DNA of 37,529 nucleotides from Rhodospirillales bacterium (lineage in GTDB: Bacteria > Pseudomonadota > Alphaproteobacteria > Rhodospirillales > JASLLZ01): assembly GCA_030754885.1 (NCBI GenBank), contig JASLZL010000092.1, positions 1 through 37,529 of the forward strand, read 5' to 3'. Each line of letters starts with the position of its first letter. Position 1 is the stretch's first letter. The notes below the pieces were generated by a model. The model saw only the letters and a program-made list of their open reading frames with translations, searched no databases and was not told where the DNA came from. The position numbers and the translations under genes are program-made. Positions 7,109 to 14,946 of this stretch are shown piece by piece.

Positions 7109-8386
7109 ATGACGGAGCTTCTGGAGCAGGTTGCCAGCCGGGTGGACCGGGACCGGGTGGTCGAATTGGCGCAGGGCGTCCTTCGCATTCCCAGCCTGTC
7201 CGATCAAGAGGAAGAGGTCGCGCGCTACCTGGCCCAGCGCATGGAAGAGATCGGCATGGATGTGGAGCTGCAGCCGGTCGCGCCCAACCCTTACATGAAC
7301 CAGCCCAGCGTCAACGCCATCGGCCGTCTCAATGGCACGGGCGGCGGGCCGACCCTTCTGTTCAGCGGCCACATGGATCACAACCCGGTCTGCGATGGCT
7401 GGACCAAGGACCCCTTCGGCGCCGTCGTCGAGGACGGGTGGATCTATGGCTTCATGCACATGAAGTCGGCCAACGCGGCCTACATCGCGGGCCTGGAGGC
7501 GGTCATCGCGGCCGGCATTCCGCTCACCGGGGACGTTGTCATCGCCAATGTCTGCGGCGAGCTTAGAGGCGGTGCGGGCACATGCCATGCGCTTGAACAC
7601 GGGCTTGAGGCCGACTTCTTCGTCCTTGGCGAACCGTCCGAGTTGGAGCTGGCGCTGAGTCACACGGCATCGATCGTGGTGCGCATCCACACCCTCGGCC
7701 AAATGAAGCATTTCGCGACCTTCGCGGCACCCGGTTTCAAAGGCGTCAACGCGGTCGAGAAGATGGCGCCGGTGATCGCGGCACTGACGCCGAGCCACAC
7801 ATTGATGGCACCCAGAAACGAAGGCGGCTGGCTGACGTTTGAGGCCTGCCCCGGTTTCGAAGGCCTGCCCCAGCTATGCATTGGCAGCATTCGGGGCGGC
7901 ATTTCGCGCGACCATGACGCGTCGCGGCCGGGCCTTCTTCCCGATGTATGCTCAATCACCGTCGATATACGCATGATCCCCGGCATGACCCGCGACAGCG
8001 TGCGCGCCGATCTGGAACGCCTGCTCGACGGGCTGGCGGCGGACGATCCCGACTTTCGCTATGAGTTGGAATTCATGCCCGACTTCTTTCCCTATCCCTT
8101 CCAAGGCGACCGCGAGGCCTATGTGGTGCGTTCGCTGGCCGCCGCCCACCAGCATGTCACCGGTGAGGAGCTGCGTGAAACCGATATCCGCAAGTTCGGC
8201 GCCACCGATGCCTCGTTCATGGCCCGGGCCGGCATCAAGGGCCTGATCTACGGCCCGGCGGGACGCTATCTAAGCCGCCCCGATGAGCGCGGGCGGGTCG
8301 ACGACCTGGTCACCGCGGCCAAGGTCTACGCCTGCATCATCGCCGACATCTGTACCAAGACGCGGGCCGAGGTGGGACTCGGTTAG
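7109..8386 (+). CDS. M20-family metallohydrolase-like protein with altered metal-site motifs
   Basis: A 425-residue member of the M20/ArgE/DapE amidohydrolase fold. The first motif is intact: SGHMD with H88 and D90. Other signatures are changed. The expected D-M-K-G-G block reads FMHMKSANAA, with H117 where the bridging Asp normally sits. The Glu-Glu pair reads GELRGGAG, with one Glu (E151). The C-terminal His segment reads GRYLSRPDERG and lacks a clear His. The dimerisation domain lies roughly at residues 185-300. I chose the ATG at 7109 because AAGGA sits just upstream; an ATG at 7091 lacks such a site. It may be a divergent hydrolase or a non-catalytic relative. Confidence 0.85.
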   Translation: MTELLEQVASRVDRDRVVELAQGVLRIPSLSDQEEEVARYLAQRMEEIGMDVELQPVAPNPYMNQPSVNAIGRLNGTGGGPTLLFSGHMDHNPVCDGWTKDPFGAVVEDGWIYGFMHMKSANAAYIAGLEAVIAAGIPLTGDVVIANVCGELRGGAGTCHALEHGLEADFFVLGEPSELELALSHTASIVVRIHTLGQMKHFATFAAPGFKGVNAVEKMAPVIAALTPSHTLMAPRNEGGWLTFEACPGFEGLPQLCIGSIRGGISRDHDASRPGLLPDVCSITVDIRMIPGMTRDSVRADLERLLDGLAADDPDFRYELEFMPDFFPYPFQGDREAYVVRSLAAAHQHVTGEELRETDIRKFGATDASFMARAGIKGLIYGPAGRYLSRPDERGRVDDLVTAAKVYACIIADICTKTRAEVGLG

Positions 8387-8444
8387 AGCAAATCCCGAGC
8401 AAACGAATTCGTTTGCGACGACGAATTTGCGCAAAAGCAATATG
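8386..8444 (+). repeat. Palindromic intergenic repeat, family A, copy 2
   Basis: A 59-base sequence matching the reverse complement of 6632-6689. It includes the perfect 18-base palindrome GCAAACGAATTCGTTTGC and outer arms GCAAAT/ATTTGC. It overlaps the last base of the M20 stop codon and lies between that gene and the convergent tlpA-like gene, so it may act as a shared 3' structure. Confidence 0.75.
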
Positions 8445-8454
8445 GTCTAGGCAC

Positions 8455-9057
8455 TTATGACGCCGACCCCGGCGGCGGCGTGAGGCAGCGGCGCAGGAAG
8501 GCGACGGCGCCGTCCGAATCCCATTCGGCGACACCGACGACGCGGCCGACCTCGTTGCCGCTCGCATTGATGAGTACCGTCGTTGGCAGGCCCTGGACGG
8601 CAAACCCGGTGAGCAGCTTGCGCCGCTTGTCCATGAGCACCGGCAGGTTTCCGATGGCGTGCTTCTTATAGAAAGTCTCGACCACCGAAGGTTTGCCGCG
8701 ATCCTCCGACAGCGCCAGCACCTGAATGCCGTCGTCGGCCACCAATGAGCGCAGGCGGTCGAGGGCCGGCATCTCGCGCACGCAGGGCGCGCACCAGGTG
8801 GCCCAAAAGTTGAGCACCACGGCGGAGCCCCGCCATTCGGCAAGGGTTCGGGCGGCACCCTTGGCGTCGGTGAAGGCGGCATCGACGGTGGCGCCCGGCG
8901 GCTCGGCCTTTTGGTAGTTGCCCAACACGCCTTCGTCGGCTGTGCAGGCCAGCGCTTCCCTACTGGATCGCGGGCCGGTTATACTCTCGATCACCGCCAT
9001 CGCCAGCGCGGCGAGGACGACAGTGCCAAGGACAACGACAACGATGACCTTATTCAC
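8455..9057 (-). CDS. TlpA-like membrane-anchored thioredoxin (redoxin)
   Basis: A 200-residue periplasmic thiol-disulfide oxidoreductase tethered by an N-terminal helix (about residues 3-24). The thioredoxin fold starts near residue 58 and carries the active site W-C-A-P-C at C89-C92 in [20 protein letters not shown]. The cis-proline loop is [10 protein letters not shown]. Such proteins reduce cytochrome c apoproteins or other periplasmic disulfides. The GTG at 9057 is preferred because GGAG lies eight bases upstream; a GTG three codons earlier has no such site. It is divergent from argH with only about 24 bases between the two start codons, and this tlpA/argH pairing is common in Rhodospirillales. 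Confidence 0.88.
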   Translation of the reverse strand: MNKVIVVVVLGTVVLAALAMAVIESITGPRSSREALACTADEGVLGNYQKAEPPGATVDAAFTDAKGAARTLAEWRGSAVVLNFWATWCAPCVREMPALDRLRSLVADDGIQVLALSEDRGKPSVVETFYKKHAIGNLPVLMDKRRKLLTGFAVQGLPTTVLINASGNEVGRVVGVAEWDSDGAVAFLRRCLTPPPGSAS

Positions 9058-9081
9058 GCCCTTCACTCCGCCGGCCCCGTC

Positions 9082-10500
9082 ATGACCGGCCGGTCGCAAA
9101 AGGCGAAGAAGAAGTCCGCCGCCGCCAACGCGCTGTGGGGCGGACGGTTCGATGCTGCGCCGGGCGCCGTCATGGAGGAGATCAACGCGTCGATCGATTT
9201 CGATAAAAAAATGTTCGCCCAGGACATCGCCGGCTCCAAGGCGCACTGCGCCATGTTGATGGCCCAAAGTATCATATCCGCCGAAGACGGCAACGCGATC
9301 CTGGCCGGCCTGGACACTATTCTGGGCGAAATGGAAAGCGGCGGCTTTGCTTTTGATCGGGCGCTCGAAGACATCCACATGAACGTCGAGGCAAGACTCG
9401 CCGAGCTGGTCGGCGATGGGGCCGGGCGTTTGCATACGGCGCGCTCGCGCAACGACCAGGTTGCGACGGACCTCAAAATTTGGGTGCGCGATGCCCTTGA
9501 CGGCCTGGACGGTGCGGCAAAGGACTTGCAATCAGCCCTCATCGACAAGGCCGAGAGCCACGCTGCGACCGTCATGCCCGGCTTCACGCACTTGCAAACG
9601 GCGCAGCCGGTTACGCTTGGTCATCATCTTCTCGCCTACGTCGAGATGTTGGGACGCGACCGCGGCCGCATGGCGGATTGCCGCCGGCGCCTCAACGAAT
9701 GCCCGCTGGGCGCCGCCGCCCTGGCCGGCACGGCCTTTCCCATCGACCGCGATGCGACGGCCTCGGCGCTTGGCTTCGACGCCCCGGCGGCCAATTCGCT
9801 GGACGCCGTTTCGGACCGCGATTTTGTCGTCGAGTTTCTGTGTCTCGGCGCCATCCTGGCCGTTCATATGTCACGCCTGGCCGAGGAAATCGTGCTCTGG
9901 TGTTCGGAACCGTTTGCCTTCGCCCACCTGTCCGATGCCTTTTCGACGGGCAGCTCCATCATGCCCCAGAAGCGCAACCCCGATGCGGCGGAACTGGTGC
10001 GCGCCAAGTGCGGCCGGGTGATCGGTGCGTTGACGGGCCTGCTCGTCGTGCTCAAGGGCCTACCGCTGGCCTACGGCAAGGATCTGCAAGAAGACAAAGA
10101 GCCTGTGTTCCAGGTTGCCGAAACCCTGGCCCTTGGCTTTGCCGCCCTCACCGGCATGATCGCCGACATTGCCTTCGACGCGGAGCGCATGAAGAACGCC
10201 GCCGGGCGCGGCCATTCCACCGCCACCGATCTTGCCGACTGGCTGGTGCGCGTGCTTGGTATGCCCTTCCGCCGTGCCCACCACGTCACCGGCGCCCTGG
10301 TTCGGCGTGCCGACGAAAAGAGCTGCGCGCTCAACGAATTGGACCTGGCCGACATGCAGGCCGAAGAGCCCGCTATCACCGACGACGTGTTCGGCGTCCT
10401 CGGCGTTGACAACTCGGTCAACAGCCGCACCAGCTTTGGCGGCACGGCGCCGGCCAATGTTGTCCGCGCCGTTGCCGAGGCCAGGCGGCGCTTTCTTTAA
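9082..10500 (+). CDS. argH: Argininosuccinate lyase
   Basis: A 472-residue cytoplasmic enzyme that splits argininosuccinate into arginine and fumarate, the last step of arginine synthesis. The fumarase/aspartase-superfamily signature [12 protein letters not shown] is present, with the catalytic Ser in the first part. Also visible are the ArgH landmarks ALWGGRF near the N-terminus, [12 protein letters not shown], and [15 protein letters not shown] with the catalytic His. The length is normal. The start ATG at 9082 has no obvious ribosome binding site; it was chosen because it gives a short lead before WGGRF. The gene is followed after 30 bases by lptM and then lysA, so amino acid synthesis genes share a likely operon. 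Confidence 0.97.
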   Translation: MTGRSQKAKKKSAAANALWGGRFDAAPGAVMEEINASIDFDKKMFAQDIAGSKAHCAMLMAQSIISAEDGNAILAGLDTILGEMESGGFAFDRALEDIHMNVEARLAELVGDGAGRLHTARSRNDQVATDLKIWVRDALDGLDGAAKDLQSALIDKAESHAATVMPGFTHLQTAQPVTLGHHLLAYVEMLGRDRGRMADCRRRLNECPLGAAALAGTAFPIDRDATASALGFDAPAANSLDAVSDRDFVVEFLCLGAILAVHMSRLAEEIVLWCSEPFAFAHLSDAFSTGSSIMPQKRNPDAAELVRAKCGRVIGALTGLLVVLKGLPLAYGKDLQEDKEPVFQVAETLALGFAALTGMIADIAFDAERMKNAAGRGHSTATDLADWLVRVLGMPFRRAHHVTGALVRRADEKSCALNELDLADMQAEEPAITDDVFGVLGVDNSVNSRTSFGGTAPANVVRAVAEARRRFL

Positions 10501-10530
10501 TCTTCGAGGGTTGGAACGGAGACACGAACC

Positions 10531-10659
10531 ATGACGCGACGCCTGTTGATACTGCTTTTGGTCCTGGCCATGGCGGCGCCCCTCGCCGCTTGCGGCCGCA
10601 AGAAGGCGCCGGCTCAACCACCGAGCAGCGACCATCCGCGCAAGTATCCGACTCAATGA
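10531..10659 (+). CDS. lptM: LptM/YifL-type small lipoprotein
   Basis: A 42-codon gene. The product starts MTRRLLILLLVLAMAAPLAA and has the lipobox LAACGRK at about residues 18-24, followed by KKAPAQPP and a short polar tail. This is the classic form of LptM, an outer-membrane lipoprotein that in E. coli assists oxidative assembly of the LptD lipopolysaccharide translocon. Its position between argH and lysA matches the usual place of this gene in proteobacteria (upstream of lysA). The start is supported by ACGGAG about ten bases upstream. The family call is strong from lipobox, size and context; activity is by analogy. Confidence 0.85.
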   Translation: MTRRLLILLLVLAMAAPLAACGRKKAPAQPPSSDHPRKYPTQ

Positions 10660-10684
10660 CGGGGCCGCTCGGCGAGGACCAGAG

Positions 10685-11986
10685 ATGAACGCATTTCACC
10701 GCCCCGACGGCCGGCTGCACGTCGAATCCGTATCCCTTGAGCGCATCGCCGACGACGTCGGCACGCCGTTCTATTGCTATTCCACGGCGATTCTGGAAAG
10801 CCGCTATCGGGCCCTGGACGAGGCCCTGGCCGGACTGCCCGCGACCATCTGCTTCGCCGTCAAGGCGAACGGCAACATTGCCGTCGTCAGTACCCTGGCG
10901 CGCCTTGGCGCCGGGGCCGACGTGGTGTCGGCGGGGGAGCTTACGCGGGCGCTCCGGTCGGGCATTCCGGCGTCGCGCATCGTCTTTTCCGGCGTCGGCA
11001 AGACAGATGACGAGATGGCGGCCGCCCTCGACGCCGGGGTCATGCAGATCAATGTCGAGTCCGAGGTCGAGATGGAGGCCCTTTCCCGGGTGGCCACGGC
11101 CAGGGGCGTGACGGCGCCGTCCGCCGTCCGTGTCAACCCCGACGTCGATGCCCGGACCCATGAAAAGATCACCACGGGCCGGCGCGAAAACAAGTTCGGC
11201 ATCGAATGGGCGCGGGTGTCAGAGGTTTTCGCCGCCGCCGCCGCACTGCCCGGTATCGCGCTGACCGGCGTCGCCGTTCATATCGGCTCGCAGTTGACCG
11301 ACCTTGAACCGTTCCGCCATGCCTTTCGGCGCATTCGCGGTTTGGTGACCGACTTGCGTGCCCAAGGCCACCGGATCGATTGCGTGGACGTGGGCGGCGG
11401 ATTGGGCATCGATTATGGCGATCCTGCCGACGAAGGGACTGGACCGCCCTCGGCCGCCGATTATGCCGCCGTAGTGCGCGATGAGGCCGGCGACCTGGAC
11501 TGCCAACTGCTTCTAGAACCAGGCCGCTATCTGGCTGGCAACGCCGGCGTTTTGGTAACCCGCGTCGTCTATGTCAAGGAAGGCGAGACGCGGCGATTCC
11601 TGATCGTCGATGCCGCCATGAATGATCTTTTGCGTCCGGCCCTCTATGGGGCGTATCATAGGATCGAGCCGGTGGGGGACATTGCCGGCGGCGATGTCGG
11701 AGAGTTCGACGTGGTCGGACCCGTTTGCGAGACGGGCGATACCTTCGCCACCCAGCGGTCGCTCCCCCGAGTGGAGCCCGGTGCGTTGCTTTGCGTGCAC
11801 GCCGCCGGTGCCTATGGGGCGGTAATGGCCTCGACCTATAATGCCCGGCCGCTGGTCCCCGAAGTGCTGGTCAAGGATGGCGCCTACGCCGTGGTGCGCC
11901 GGCGTGTTCCGGTCGAGGAAGCCCTGACTCTCGAAACCGTTCCCGACTGGTTGTCGGCGCCCGCTACCCGGAAAAAGGTCTCATGA
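10685..11986 (+). CDS. lysA: Diaminopimelate decarboxylase
   Basis: A 433-residue PLP enzyme of fold type III that decarboxylates meso-diaminopimelate to lysine. The Schiff-base lysine is K60 in CFAVKAN. Other hallmarks are VHIGSQL, the phosphate-binding DVGGGLGIDY, EPGRYL, and the active-site Cys of the dimer partner in GPVCETGD. A Gly-Ala-Tyr-Gly segment near the C-terminus (AAGAYGAVMAS) completes the site. It starts 25 bases after lptM. Its stop overlaps the next start by four bases (ATGA), so the TIGR02302 gene is translationally coupled to it. Confidence 0.97.
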   Translation: MNAFHRPDGRLHVESVSLERIADDVGTPFYCYSTAILESRYRALDEALAGLPATICFAVKANGNIAVVSTLARLGAGADVVSAGELTRALRSGIPASRIVFSGVGKTDDEMAAALDAGVMQINVESEVEMEALSRVATARGVTAPSAVRVNPDVDARTHEKITTGRRENKFGIEWARVSEVFAAAAALPGIALTGVAVHIGSQLTDLEPFRHAFRRIRGLVTDLRAQGHRIDCVDVGGGLGIDYGDPADEGTGPPSAADYAAVVRDEAGDLDCQLLLEPGRYLAGNAGVLVTRVVYVKEGETRRFLIVDAAMNDLLRPALYGAYHRIEPVGDIAGGDVGEFDVVGPVCETGDTFATQRSLPRVEPGALLCVHAAGAYGAVMASTYNARPLVPEVLVKDGAYAVVRRRVPVEEALTLETVPDWLSAPATRKKVS

Positions 11987-14451
11987 GGTTGCGGCGCAAG
12001 AACGCCTTGCCCCTGCCCTTGGGACGGGCGTGGGCCGCCGTCTTGTGGGAGCGCCTGTGGCCGGCCATGGTGCCGGCGCTCTTGGTTCTTGGCTTGTTTG
12101 CGGCGCTGGCGCTCTCGGATCTGTTGGTATTTCTACCCGGTTGGCTGCATGGAGTCGTGCTGCTGGCTTTTGCCGCGGCCTTGGCTTACGGCGTTTATCG
12201 CGGCTGGGGGTCCTTCCGGCCAGTCGAAGAGGGTGAAGCCCGTCACCGCCTGGAACTGGACAACGCCCTCGATCACCGGCCCTTGACCGCCCTTGACGAC
12301 CGCCTTGCGGCGGGTGCCGACGATGCCGCCGCCGTGGCCTTGTGGCGGCTCCACCTCCGGCGCATGGCCGAGAGGGCTCGTAGCCTCAAGGTCGGGCCGC
12401 CGGCGCCGGGCCTGGCCCGCCTCGATCCCCTTGGCCTCAGGGCGCTTGTGCTTTTGTTTCTGGTGGTTGGCGGCGTCGCCGGGCGCGATGATCCTCTCGA
12501 TCGCTTGGCCCGTGCCCTGGTGCCCCAGTTCGAAGGCGCCGCCGGCGGACCGGTAACGGTCGAGGTTTGGATCACGCCGCCTGCCTATACCCGTATGGCG
12601 CCGCTGTTCCTGGACCGGTCGACGCCGTTGCCCGGTGGTCCGCTCAAGCTGCCCGCTGGTTCGGCGGTGCTGGCCCAAGTGGGCGGCCTGGACGATACAC
12701 CGCGGCTAAAAGCGGGCGAGCTGGACGTCGCCTTCGATCCCATTGGGGCGGACGGCGGGCCGATGAGCTATCGTGTCGAGGCGGTTATTGAGGCGGGCAA
12801 CCGTCTGACTGTCGAACGGTCGGGCAGGGAACTGGCGGCCTGGCCCATGGACGTGCTGCCCGATAATCCGCCCGAAGTTTCGTTTGTGACACTGCCGGTT
12901 GGCAACGACATTGGTCATCTCAGGATGGAATTTCAGGCCAGTGACGACTATGGCCTGACCAGCGTGGTGGCTGAAATAAGACGGGCGGACGGACCCGGTG
13001 GGACGGCCGCAGGCGACGCTATTTCAATAGAAATGCCCCTCGGTTCTCCCGGAATTAAGGCGGCCAAGGGCCGTAGTCAGCGTGACCTAACCGCCCATCC
13101 GTGGGCCGGACTGCCGGCGCGCATGCGCCTGGTGGCAACCGATGCCAAGGGTCAGACGGGGACCAGCGACGATGTCGTCGTGGTATTGCCCGAACGCGCA
13201 TTCCGCCACCCGGTTGCGCGTGCCATCATTGCGGAGCGCAGGAAACTCAGCGCGCCGCCCCCCATCCCTCGGGCCGAGGTAAGCGCCGCCCTGACGGCCA
13301 TCGCCAACCGCCCCGAACGATTTGCCCATGACACGGTGGTCTTTCTGGCTCTCAGCGTTGCCCGGTCGCGCCTCATGCGCGATCAACGCGATCAGGCCAT
13401 CGCGTCTGTCCAAGACATCCTTTGGGACACGGCCTTGCGCGTCGAGGACGGCGAGGTATCGGTCGCCGAACGGCGCCTCGTGCAGGCCCAGGAGCGTCTT
13501 ATGCGGGCCCTGAGAGAGGGCGCCGATAACGCCGAGATTGATCGTCTGATGGACGAGTTGCAGCGCACCTTGGACGAATACATGCAGGCCCTGGCCGAGC
13601 AACTGATGCGCCAAGGCGCGCCACAAATGCCGATGATGCCCAACATGCGCATGATTGCCCGCGACGACCTCAGCCAGATGATCGAACGGGCCCGGGAATT
13701 GGCCCGCATGGGATCGGCCGACGCGGCCCGCAAGATGCTCTCTGAACTGCGCAAGATGTTGCAGAACATGCGCGCCGGGATGCGTCCCGGACGACCGGGG
13801 CAGGGCGCCAAGGACTTCGCCAAGGCCCAAGAGGCGATGAACCAACTGCGCGATCTGGTCCAGCGTCAGCAATCCCTCCTCGACAAGACCTTCCGGCGCT
13901 TGCAGAAGGAACAAGGTTCCGCCGGGAAACCGGGCGAAGGAGCAGACGCCCAGGGTAAGGCGGATGCCGCCGAGCAAGAGGGGCTACGCCGCAGCCTCGG
14001 CGATCTGATGGGGAAATTGGACGAGATGCTGGGCCGCATTCCGCAGTCCATGGGCAAGGCCGAGCGCGCCATGCGCGGCGCCGCCGGGGCCCTTGAGGCG
14101 GCGCGTCCGGGCGCTGCCGTTGGCCACCAGACCGAGGCCTTGGAACAGTTGCGCAAAGGCGCGGAGAACGCCATGGAACAAATGGTCCGGGGCATGGGCG
14201 GCATGATGGGCTTCGGCCCCGGGCGGCCGATGCCGATGGGCAGCGGGCAACGACCTCCCGATCGCGATCCCTTCGGCCGCTACCGTGAAGGTGAATTCGG
14301 CTCCTATCTCGAAGGGGATATCGAGGTTCCCGACGAGATGGAAATCCGCCGGGCGCGAGAAATCCTTGACGAACTGCGCCGTCGGTCGGGCCAACGCCAG
14401 CGCCCAAAGCTCGAGCGCGACTATATCGAAAGACTCTTACGCCAGTTTTAG
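11983..14451 (+). CDS. TIGR02302/DUF4175 large membrane protein
   Basis: An 822-residue protein matching the layout of the alphaproteobacterial TIGR02302 family. Hydrophobic helices lie at about residues 28-50, 55-72 and 151-165, followed by a large, probably periplasmic part. The region from about residue 480 to 720 is helical and rich in Met, Gln and Arg, including an MPMMPNMRM cluster near 550 and coiled-coil-like stretches. The C-terminus is basic and ends ERLLRQF. The molecular role of the family is not established. In alphaproteobacteria it typically follows lysA, as here with an ATGA overlap, and a link to the cell envelope is plausible. The stop codon TAG merges with the first bases of a repeat shared with the ftsX 3' end. 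Confidence 0.85.
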   Translation: MRLRRKNALPLPLGRAWAAVLWERLWPAMVPALLVLGLFAALALSDLLVFLPGWLHGVVLLAFAAALAYGVYRGWGSFRPVEEGEARHRLELDNALDHRPLTALDDRLAAGADDAAAVALWRLHLRRMAERARSLKVGPPAPGLARLDPLGLRALVLLFLVVGGVAGRDDPLDRLARALVPQFEGAAGGPVTVEVWITPPAYTRMAPLFLDRSTPLPGGPLKLPAGSAVLAQVGGLDDTPRLKAGELDVAFDPIGADGGPMSYRVEAVIEAGNRLTVERSGRELAAWPMDVLPDNPPEVSFVTLPVGNDIGHLRMEFQASDDYGLTSVVAEIRRADGPGGTAAGDAISIEMPLGSPGIKAAKGRSQRDLTAHPWAGLPARMRLVATDAKGQTGTSDDVVVVLPERAFRHPVARAIIAERRKLSAPPPIPRAEVSAALTAIANRPERFAHDTVVFLALSVARSRLMRDQRDQAIASVQDILWDTALRVEDGEVSVAERRLVQAQERLMRALREGADNAEIDRLMDELQRTLDEYMQALAEQLMRQGAPQMPMMPNMRMIARDDLSQMIERARELARMGSADAARKMLSELRKMLQNMRAGMRPGRPGQGAKDFAKAQEAMNQLRDLVQRQQSLLDKTFRRLQKEQGSAGKPGEGADAQGKADAAEQEGLRRSLGDLMGKLDEMLGRIPQSMGKAERAMRGAAGALEAARPGAAVGHQTEALEQLRKGAENAMEQMVRGMGGMMGFGPGRPMPMGSGQRPPDRDPFGRYREGEFGSYLEGDIEVPDEMEIRRAREILDELRRRSGQRQRPKLERDYIERLLRQF

Positions 14452-14475
14452 TGACCTGGATCGGAAGTCCGTGGC
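14450..14475 (+). repeat. Diverged copy of the family B repeat end at the TIGR02302 stop codon
   Basis: The 26 bases starting AGTGACCTGGATC match the left arm of the 17822-18087 element at 22 of 26 positions. As at ftsX, the match begins inside the TAG stop codon. The ten bases GTGGCACGCC at 14471-14480 recur inverted at 14767-14776, so 14450-14776 may be a decayed second element. Confidence 0.5.
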
Positions 14476-14556
14476 ACGCCAGATGCCTGTGGCGCCATCC
14501 GGGCCAGGATCCCGGCGAGCCACCTGAGACCGGCGTCGATTGCCTGACAGCGAATG

Positions 14557-14587
14557 AAAAAAATATGACGCCTGGAATCAATCCAGG
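14557..14587 (-). terminator. Intrinsic terminator of the small minus-strand unit
   Basis: On the minus strand, CCTGGA and TCCAGG (14587-14571) form a 6-bp stem with a five-base loop. Eight bases later comes a run of seven T (14563-14557). The stop codon of the 33-codon ORF lies inside the stem-loop. The stem is short but the T-run is clear. Confidence 0.5.
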
Positions 14588-14679
14588 AATCGGCGGCCGT
14601 CCGAGCTGTGGAGGGCCGAGCGGTCCGGTTCCGGCGGTGGCCGGTTTGCCGTACGCCATGCCATTGGGTCATGGTTCAT
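14578..14679 (-). CDS. Candidate 33-residue small protein
   Basis: The minus-strand ORF starts at an ATG at 14679, with AGAGGA four bases upstream, and encodes MNHDPMAWRTANRPPPEPD followed by a polar Ser/Arg/Asp tail. There is no signal peptide, helix or known domain. It sits inside what appears to be a complete transcription unit: a sigma-54-type promoter at 14775-14760, a 70-base leader, the ORF, and a stem with a T-run at its stop codon. The roughly 190-base RNA could instead be a regulatory RNA whose ORF is incidental. I do not recognise homologues. An in-frame upstream ATG at 14784 would place the promoter inside the gene and is not preferred. Confidence 0.4.
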   Translation of the reverse strand: MNHDPMAWRTANRPPPEPDRSALHSSDGRRFLD

Positions 14680-14703
14680 AAGTCCTCTTCTGCCATTTGA
14701 ACG

Positions 14704-14719
14704 CGCCGATTTTTCGGCG
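14704..14719 (-). other. Leader hairpin in the small minus-strand unit
   Basis: CGCCGA and TCGGCG form a perfect 6-bp stem with a four-base loop. It would lie near position +38 of the RNA predicted from the sigma-54-type promoter, about 25 bases before the small ORF. Confidence 0.4.
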
Positions 14720-14759
14720 TCATTGCCATTGTCGCGAAAGTGTGTCGCGTAAAGGTTCC

Positions 14760-14775
14760 AGCAAAAGGCGTGCCA
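14760..14775 (-). promoter_or_regulatory. Sigma-54 (RpoN) type -24/-12 promoter
   Basis: The minus strand reads TGGCACG-CCTT-TTGCT, an exact match to the core TGGCACG-N4-TTGCW. The GG and GC dinucleotides are 12 bases apart, so transcription should begin near 14749 and read toward the 33-codon ORF. The ten bases GTGGCACGCC that supply part of this match also occur inverted at 14471-14480 in a repeat-like sequence, so the match could partly be repeat-derived. Confidence 0.5.
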
Positions 14776-14853
14776 CATGGGCATCGACGCCCAAGGGACG
14801 GCGGTTTAGGGTCCCCACCGATCAAGGATACAATGCACTCGTGATAGGAAAAT

Positions 14854-14882
14854 TTTGCCTACTTTCCACTTTAGTAGGCAAA
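14854..14882. promoter_or_regulatory. Perfect 10-bp inverted repeat, possible enhancer site or terminator
   Basis: TTTGCCTACT and AGTAGGCAAA form a perfect dyad with a nine-base spacer, in a locally AT-rich stretch. Its centre is about 119 bases upstream of the start predicted from the sigma-54 promoter, a usual distance for an enhancer-binding activator. Read on the minus strand, the right arm is followed by ATTTTCC, so it could instead end the zinc-ribbon gene transcript (stop at 14947). Confidence 0.4.
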
Positions 14883-14946
14883 TAATGCCGTATATTAGGA
14901 ATTATAGACTAGCGGAATAAGGGCGTCCGGCGACAAGCGCCAGCCT

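Noticed and set aside
14873-14912. A dif/Xer-like site in AAATAATGCCGTATATTAGG
   Set aside because: The central part resembles dif, but the two 11-base arms match poorly (about six of 11 on the better side).
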